NCBI RefSeq assembly: GCF_047663525.1
Contig: NC_092611.1
Location: 7,539,001-7,603,000, forward strand
Source: Anas platyrhynchos
Taxonomy: Eukaryota > Chordata > Aves > Anseriformes > Anatidae
DNA length: 64,000 nucleotides
Direction of reading: 5' to 3'
The first letter of the stretch is position 1. Each line of letters opens with the position of its first letter. The position numbers and the translations under genes were made by a program. Below are positions 58,090 to 64,000 of this stretch, in pieces. Below the pieces are notes generated by a model, which worked only from the letters and a program-made list of their open reading frames with translations, did no database searches and was not told where the DNA came from.

Positions 58090-58740
58090 GCCTCAGACAA
58101 TTTAAGAAAAATGAGATCAACATGGATTAACAATAAAACTCCGAGCGCGCCGCAGTTCCTAAATGGAACGGGAGAAGGGTTCATATTTGATAACCATTAA
58201 ATGGTTTAATGAAATAATTATAACTCAGACTCCTGAGCCCAGCCACAATCAATACCTATGAGCTCTAAGCAACAGCATGAGCCAAGTTCTGCCATTTTCA
58301 CAGTGCTCCCCAGCAGGCAGAGTGTGTGACTATAAATGCGATTGACAGTAAAGTTGCATTAAAACATCCCCATCAAGGGCAATAATAGATTAAAGGCTAC
58401 TGAGGCGCTGCAGTTGGCTGGTCAATATGCTTTATTTTCTGCATCACCCCCAATTTTGCCACCCTCCCGCATACTATTAGTGCGAGTCGATTTGCTGTCA
58501 ATGACCAGCCCTGGCAAAAGATGCATTAATGCACGCTCACAAAAGAAGTGCGCATGGCATTATCACTTCACTCGCTTTCAAATTACAGCCTAATGCTGTC
58601 TCCAGGCAGCTTGTGACACGTTAACACTATGTGCGATTTGTTGGGATGGGGCTAAATATTTCATGTCTAAAGATTTCATCAGAGATTTGATGACAGAAAT
58701 AAACTACCGCCCGCTGGGAAATCATTCCGAATAATAGAAT
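58090..58740. promoter_or_regulatory. Candidate conserved noncoding cluster
   Basis: Long repeat-free AT-rich block with many homeodomain-like cores (ATAATTATAAC, AATAATAGATTAAAGG, TGCATTAATGCAC, GAATAATAGAATTAAG), bordered by ordinary GC-richer DNA. The best enhancer candidate between BSX and HSPA8. Confidence 0.45.
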
Positions 58741-59482
58741 TAAGCATTGCTGGAAAAGCAACAGGAAAGGAACGATGCTGGTGTGGGGTAGTGGAAGAAG
58801 AGCTGCAGGGAGGGCAGCTAATTAAAGGCAGTGTTATTAATAAATCCAGTGAAGGGGCAGAGACTCCCAACCAGGTGTCTGTACCTTGCTCCGGACACCA
58901 GGTTTGGCTGCTCTGTTGTTGTTTTGGCGTGCCAAGGGACCTGACACGATACACAAACCACAGGAGGATGTGCCCAGAGCTCTGCTTTATTTCCTGCTGG
59001 GTCTGGTAAAAGAGACCTGGGTGCTCCCAGCCCTTGAGCCCAGGCAAATGCTGGCCCAAGGATCCGACGCGAGAGCCCACGTTCGGCACTGACTTAGGTG
59101 CACAGCTCGAAGGCAGCAAACCCATTAATCCTCGCTTGCTCGAGGCCCCAGGACCTCTGCATTGACTGCCTCCTCCAGCAAGCGCTCCTGCCTTTCAGCC
59201 TGAACAAAACAGCCACGGAGTCAATCGTGCGATGAACAAACAGGCACTTGACCAAGGAGAGGAGACAAGTACTGAGGCTCGGCGCTGAGCTGCTGCTTGG
59301 TCTCCTGGTGTAGCTGCGGTTTGCCTTTGCAGCAGGCCCACCTACAGCGGCAATTTCAAGTCAGAGCTCTGGTTTGTGCCCACCCCTCACACCCAGCGTG
59401 GCCAGCACCAAACACCCAGCTCCCCCACGGCTTAAAAACTTAGGTTTAATTGCAAAACCTGCAAGTCTTTAACTCCAATAAA

Positions 59483-59520
59483 CAGTCTTTTTATTAAAAG
59501 ACTTTTTTATTAAAAGACTG
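59483..59520. repeat. Nested palindrome / 16-bp tandem repeat
   Basis: CAGTCTTTT at the left end is the reverse complement of AAAAGACTG at the right end. Inside, TTTTATTAAAAGAC is duplicated, giving two overlapping hairpins. Confidence 0.85.
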
Positions 59521-60059
59521 CTTTCTCCTTCAAGAAACTGTGAAAGCTTCTTCAGATCTCCCTTTCTTTGCATTTTGCAGTGTGTGTAGGAAATCAACTG
59601 AGCCTGGCTCCCACAGCACGAGACACTTGGGAAAGGAGAGATCTCATTTTCCCTGCTGAGTGCACCCAGCAGCGCCCAAGCAGACCTCAGAGCCTGTAAA
59701 ACCAAAACTCTTCCACCAATTCCTGTCCCGTGAGCTGGCTGTGCAGCGTGCTTGTGTTACCTGCAAGGGAATTGAGGATTCCTCCTCCTCAGCAGAGCCA
59801 AACTCATCCTCTGTTGCTGAAGTACCAAGTAAAAACCTTCCCTTCTGCCTATTTACCGGGAGATTTTAAAAGCATTTTGCGGGATTTCATTCAGTCCCTC
59901 TGGAAAGCTGGTGATTTTTGGAGGTTTTGCAGGCATCTGCTGACATCTGGTGGCTGAAATCCAGCAAGGCACCCGGGGGTAACCAGGCTCACTGCGCCCT
60001 CCCCACCTGCTCTTCATGCAAACCCTAATTAATCCCCACCTAAAATGTGTCCAGGTGAT

Positions 60060-60185
60060 GGAGTTTCACGCTAATCAGAGAGCTCTGTGCTTTTCCCCCC
60101 TATTTTGTGGGCGAGGTTAATTAGTATATCAATTACTCCTCAATTATTATTAGGTTTTAATTGCCTACCGATTATTTTTAAGGAC
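60060..60185. promoter_or_regulatory. TAAT-dense candidate enhancer
   Basis: GGTTAATTAGTATATCAATTACTCC, followed by CAATTATTATTAGG and TTTTAATTGCC, packs at least five homeodomain cores into about 70 bp. Confidence 0.4.
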
Positions 60186-61420
60186 TGCAGGTGCGCCCCA
60201 ATGAGAATTGCCACTCCTAGGAGCAAACTTCACCTGGAGCAGCGCCGCTGGCACTGAGAGCAGGAAAATGAGCGTGAGGTGTGGCAGCAGAGCTGACAGG
60301 GACATCAGAGCCAACACCCAGATCCCGCAGCTCCTTCCTTGTGTATTATCAGCATCAGCCTCCCTTTTGCTAGCCTGCCAAGCCCGAAAGGGATCAGAAA
60401 TGCGAAGAGGAAGATGCCTGCTCTGACCCATGGAGCCTCGTGCCTTTTAGAAGGGGAAGAGGAGCGTTGTCACTCAAGAACCTAGTTAAAAGATCATCGG
60501 TACTGAAGGGTACGGCCCTGAACCCCACCAGTTATACGAGGATACACAATAAAACCAGTCTAGAAGTAACTGACTTCAGCTTTCCTTATCCCACTCTTTG
60601 TTTGAGTCACCCCCGGCCCTGATCTGACTCATGGAGGCAGCACAAAGCCACCACTTCTCTAAACGATAAACAGCCCCACAACTTCCCCTAAAGGAGGGGG
60701 GGTTGGGGAGCTTTGAGCTGAGAAATGCTTCAAAAATCATTTTTTTTTTTTAATCTATAAAGGAAAAAAAAGACTTTTGCTGCTGTGGGTTGGGTATAAG
60801 CAGGCTCTGAAAATAATTCTCTTGAAATGCTGCCAGACTTTCTGTGAGTTCGTTCAGGTTTTCAACCCTTCCTTACTAGAGGCTTTGTGTCCTGCAGCTA
60901 TCATGCAAACCCACACACAGGTGAGTTGTCTCCTCAGGTGGTGTAGCACCACACAACACCCACTTCCACACCTACCCCACCCAGCTCCTGTCCACCTGTG
61001 GCCATCTACCACTCATTTCAGGCTGGCCACTCCTTTTCACAGCTGGGAGATGAAAAACTGAACCAGAAAATGCAGTACTTATTTCACCTACAGTTTTAGG
61101 ATGGTGCAGTTCCATAACCTTTGAAGATACAGGAAACTCATCCTTTCCTGTAGCTCATGGGGCTTTGAACCAGCCTTGAACTTGGGAAAGAACATCAGCA
61201 CTACCAATTTTGTCTAGTTTCTAACTTGCTCTGGAGGCACATAAGTGGTTTAGGGAAGTCTTTGAACCTTTTTTTCCTTTACACTCTTACACCTCAAGCT
61301 AGAGACAAACTCTTTACTAGTTGCATGCTTAAACTGACCAACTTTATTCCCCCAGCTGTTTTGCCACCCACACCACTATGAAAGAATTCAGAGAAGCCTT
61401 GTGATGCCCATTAAATAGTT

Positions 61421-61426
61421 TTTATT
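61421..61426 (-). terminator. HSPA8: HSPA8 polyadenylation signal
   Basis: AATAAA on the - strand, about 255 nt past the HSPA8 stop codon. The 3' UTR therefore spans about 61680 down to 61405. Confidence 0.8.
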
Positions 61427-61680
61427 CCTTAGGACATGAATTGCATTTCCACTTGTTTACAGTACTGTAAAGTGCAATGGTATTAATCTCCGCTCCTGTG
61501 CACATGTTCAAGTATTTAAAATGCCCAGAAAATTTATTTCTTTATTTTTACAGCAGCTCAGTTATGGAGTTGTAATCTGGCAATACACCCAGATGTGCCT
61601 ACAGGTTTGGGTCCTTCACTCTGACCCCCAGCAGGGGCTCTCCAACACTAACTGCTAGTGGAATGCACTTCCCAGCATCT

Positions 61681-61866
61681 TTAATCCACCTCCTCGATGG
61701 TTGGTCCAGAAGAAGCCCCACCAGATGGAGGAGCTCCGCCACCAGGGAAGCCCCCAGGCATTCCTCCGGGCATCCCTCCTGCGCTCTGGTACAGCTTGGT
61801 GATGATGGGGTTGCACACCTTCTCCAGCTCCTTCTGCTGGTGCTCAAACTCCTCCTTCTCAGCCGT
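61681..61866 (-). CDS. HSPA8: HSPA8 coding exon 9 and stop
   Basis: Residues 586-646: [36 protein letters not shown] and the terminal PTIEEVD, with TAA at 61683-61681. Confidence 0.98.
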   Translation of the reverse strand, partial: TAEKEEFEHQQKELEKVCNPIITKLYQSAGGMPGGMPGGFPGGGAPPSGGASSGPTIEEVD

Positions 61867-64000
61867 CTGAAAGAAAAAAGAAAACTCAGCACCTGCTGCT
61901 CTCACCATAAACTGGCATCCAGTGCCAGTTTAACAGTCCCATCTGAACAACAAGCTCAGCCTTCACACCTCCACCTAAACTTTTGAGTAGGTGCCAGAGT
62001 TATTTCTGCCTGAAGTCTAACTTTTAAGTTAGACATACTACAGAAGATCATTATTTGTCAACTAGCTAGCCTGAATGAGGAGGAAGAGAATGTTTATGCT
62101 CACTACCTGTGGTCGCTCAGACATCCAAGGAAGGTACTTGGACTAACACGAGTCTTTCGACTTCTAGTGGAAACTACGAATGGCTTTGGAAAACACTTTC
62201 ATCACTGCAACCACTAATTCTCCTCCACCTGAGCGGTCTTTGTAGCTAGCACTGACTTGAGCAGCACAACGTACCTGGTTCTTGTCCAGCCAGTTGATGA
62301 TTTCATTGCATTTGTCCAGGATTTTCTGTTTGTCCTCATCAGAGATCTTGCCCTGGAGCTTCTCATCTTCAACAGTAGCTTTCATGTTGAATGCGTAGGA
62401 CTCCAGGGAGTTCTTAGAGGACACTTTGTCACGCTGCTTCTCATCTTCTGCTTTGTATTTCTCTGCTTCCTGAACCATCCGCTCAATGTCTTCCTTGCTC
62501 AACCGGCCTGCAGAACACAGGAGACATTTCACATCATTTTTGGTGGAGAATTAACAACCCCCTGCATGTTTATGTTACAGCTTCTGCAGTTACCCAAGTT
62601 AACTTGGTCATGTAGGCAGTATAAGAGAGCATGAATTTATCAGGTGCCCTTATTTCACGCCACTGCATGGGCTTTGAGATTTTTACAGCCCTGAAAATCA
62701 AGGGCTGTGTGCCTGACTTTACATTCAAGTTCTGGTAAAGCTGGCAAGCGCATTAATAGATTTTATAAAGCTCTGAAAGCTTTGACATCACTGCAGGCAG
62801 CTTGCCAGCCTCCTACCCCAAGAAACATGTGACATGTGGTGCTTACCTTTGTCATTTGTTATCGTGATCTTGTTCTCCTTGCCAGTGCTCTTATCCACAG
62901 CAGACACGTTCAGGATGCCATTGGCATCGATATCAAAGGTTACTTCAATCTGAGGTACACCTCTGGGGGCAGGGGGAATACCGGTCAGCTCGAACTTGCC
63001 CAGCAAGTTGTTGTCCTTGGTCATCGCACGTTCCCCTTCATACACCTAGGGGGAGAAGCAGCAGATACATCAGATTTGTCCACATCAAATTGTGATAGGA
63101 GCTTAGCCTGTGACTCGGTCGCTCAGACATCCAAGGAAGGTACTTGGACCAACATCAGTCTTTCGACTTCTGGTGGAAACTACGAATGGCTTTGGAATCA
63201 CCTTCATCATTGCAACCATGTAAATAGTTCCCCTAACAAGTTCACTATCCGGAATTCTGACAGGGTTTTAGGAGTGAATGCACCTTGGGGTTGCTCGCCT
63301 ACCTGGATCAGCACACCAGGCTGGTTATCAGAGTACGTAGTGAATGTCTGTGTCTGCTTGGTGGGGATGGTGGTGTTCCGCTTGATCAGGACTGTCATGA
63401 CACCTCCAGCAGTCTCAATACCAAGAGACAGGGGAGTCACATCCAGCAGGAGCAGATCCTGGACGTTCTCAGACTTGTCTCCAGACAGAATAGCAGCTTG
63501 AACAGCTGGGGAAAGAAAAAAAACATTAGGAGCCTTGGAACAGATGAGCCACATCATGTAGTAATCCCCATAGCTCGCTCAGACATCCAAGGAAGGTTTT
63601 TGGCCATCATTAGTAGACTTCTGGTGGAAACTACGAATGGCTTTGGAACCTGATTCATCATTGCAAGTCAAAGTAACTCCTTACTGCTCTGAGAAGCAGC
63701 ACCAACTCCAGCCCATCTAGCACCCGCACCACTACTGCTGAGACATCAGCTTATGCAGTGTCCAGTTTACTGGAAACCCCACCACATTATGTTGGCATGG
63801 AGAACAGAGATTAAGTTGTGACAATTGATTACCTGCACCGTAAGCAACGGCTTCATCGGGATTGATGCTCTTGTTCAGCTCTTTGCCATTGAAGAAATCC
63901 TGCAGGAGTTTCTGGATCTTTGGGATACGAGTGGAGCCACCGACCAGCACGATGTCGTGGATCTGAGATTTGTCTAGCTTGGCATCCCGCAGGGCCTTCT
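61681..64000 (-). CDS. HSPA8: HSPA8 (Hsc70) 3' half, five coding exons, 5' part outside window
   Basis: Exons on the - strand: 64000-63833 (cut by the window edge), 63505-63303, 63045-62847, 62507-62275, 61866-61681. Together they code for residues about 318-646 of the 646-residue cytosolic/nuclear Hsp70 chaperone. Seen: the phosphate/adenosine loop [14 protein letters not shown], the linker [15 protein letters not shown], the substrate-binding beta domain ([17 protein letters not shown]), the helical lid, the GGMPGG repeats and the C-terminal EEVD that binds TPR co-chaperones. Hsc70 folds nascent and stressed proteins, uncoats clathrin and drives chaperone-mediated autophagy. Introns and EEVD separate it from intronless inducible Hsp70. 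Three introns carry U14 snoRNAs. Confidence 0.98.
62111..62212 (-). ncRNA. SNORD14: SNORD14 (U14 box C/D snoRNA) in HSPA8 intron 8
   Basis: On the - strand: C box GTGATGA (62205-62199), D box CTGA (62120-62117) and a 6-bp terminal stem (GGTTGC with GCGACC). The + strand reads ACATCCAAGGAAGG and GGAAACTACGAATGGCT, the 18S rRNA segments that the U14 guide and domain A pair with. U14 directs 18S 2'-O-methylation and is needed for 18S processing. It lies 244 nt from the 3' splice site. Confidence 0.92.
62275..62507 (-). CDS. HSPA8: HSPA8 coding exon 8
   Basis: Residues 509-585, the helical lid: [20 protein letters not shown] to NWLDKNQ. It has S/D at a site where human has N/D (KISDEDKQ), a mild change. 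Confidence 0.98.
62508..62846 (-). other. HSPA8: HSPA8 intron 7, without a recognised snoRNA
   Basis: No C/D pair is seen in this 339-nt intron. An 8-bp perfect inverted repeat (ACAGCCCT/AGGGCTGT, loop 8) lies at 62685-62708. Confidence 0.6.
62847..63045 (-). CDS. HSPA8: HSPA8 coding exon 7
   Basis: Residues 442-507, the rest of the beta sandwich: [13 protein letters not shown] to ITITNDK, including [15 protein letters not shown]. Confidence 0.98.
63117..63217 (-). ncRNA. SNORD14: SNORD14 (U14) in HSPA8 intron 6
   Basis: C box ATGATGA (63210-63204), D box CTGA (63126-63123) and the same GGTTGC/GCGACC stem. Both 18S-complementary stretches are intact. It lies 71 nt upstream of the 3' splice site, the usual spacing for intronic C/D snoRNAs. 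Confidence 0.93.
63303..63505 (-). CDS. HSPA8: HSPA8 coding exon 6
   Basis: Residues 375-441. It covers the end of the ATPase domain, the allosteric linker (DLLLLDV) and the first strands of the substrate-binding domain, ending GVLIQ. Confidence 0.97.
63574..63667 (-). ncRNA. SNORD14: SNORD14 (U14) in HSPA8 intron 5
   Basis: C box ATGATGA, D box CTGA (63582-63579) and a 5-bp stem (CTTGC/GCGAG). It is shorter and more diverged between the two guides than the other copies, but both 18S-complementary stretches are kept. It lies 68 nt upstream of the 3' splice site. Confidence 0.92.
63833..64000 (-). CDS. HSPA8: HSPA8 coding exon 5 (partial)
   Basis: Residues about 318-373, from (E)[15 protein letters not shown] to AVAYGA, with the ATP-binding GGSTR loop. 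The upstream edge is cut by the window. Donor GCAG/GTAATC, phase 1. Confidence 0.97.

Larger units (their letters stand above)
44412..61400. other. BSX-HSPA8 intergenic region
   Basis: About 17 kb with no protein-coding gene I can support; open frames are short or fall in GC-rich patches and shadow each other. It holds simple repeats, a CR1-like LINE remnant, MIR-like fragments and several AT-rich blocks with homeodomain cores. A noncoding transcript cannot be excluded from sequence alone. Confidence 0.6.

Noticed and set aside
62836..63501. 221-codon + strand open frame
   Set aside because: It is antisense to HSPA8 exons and an intron and owes its openness to their codon composition.
62111..63660. 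18S rRNA-like segments on the + strand
   Set aside because: They are the complement of the U14 guide regions; C/D boxes and terminal stems show that these are snoRNAs on the - strand.
1..64000. Bacterial-type features (operons, CRISPR arrays, insertion sequences)
   Set aside because: Spliced vertebrate genes span the window; no repeat-spacer arrays or prokaryotic gene layout are present.

Overview
This is eukaryotic nuclear DNA, most likely from a bird. The genes have many short exons with GT-AG introns, AATAAA polyadenylation signals and CpG-island promoters. The gene order is CRTAM > JHY > < BSX < HSPA8, which is the vertebrate block found at human 11q24. Moderately short introns, little recent repeat content, a fragment resembling an avian LTR and scattered worn SINE/LINE-like remnants favour an avian genome over a mammalian one. 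I cannot name the species.

Left third (+ strand): a complete CRTAM gene (13 coding exons, 1341-14470) encodes a 477-residue two-Ig-domain T/NK-cell adhesion receptor. A CpG-rich promoter (about 15940-16640) carrying an RFX-type X-box follows. JHY comes next (8 coding exons, 17004-33056, 775 residues) and is needed for ependymal cilia. Both reading frames were rebuilt exon by exon from splice sites, and every junction keeps frame.

Middle: an intergenic stretch (33057-40839) leads to BSX on the - strand (3 coding exons, 42622 down to 40840, 236 residues), a brain homeobox factor inside a large CpG island (about 40200-44100). From 44100 to 61400 I see no convincing protein-coding gene. Several AT-rich blocks full of TAAT cores look like candidate developmental enhancers for BSX.

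Right end: the last five coding exons of HSPA8 (Hsc70) lie on the - strand (64000 down to 61681), covering residues about 318-646; the 5' half is outside the window. Three of its four complete introns hold a U14 (SNORD14) box C/D snoRNA, in the same intron positions I recall for mammals (5, 6 and 8).

The genes are linked by ancient synteny, not by a shared pathway. I found no wholly new system. The points most worth checking are the X-box at JHY, a predicted alternative last exon of JHY, a possible minor-class (U12) JHY intron, the enlarged CRTAM stalk with a kept PDZ ligand, and the unequal placement of the U14 copies.
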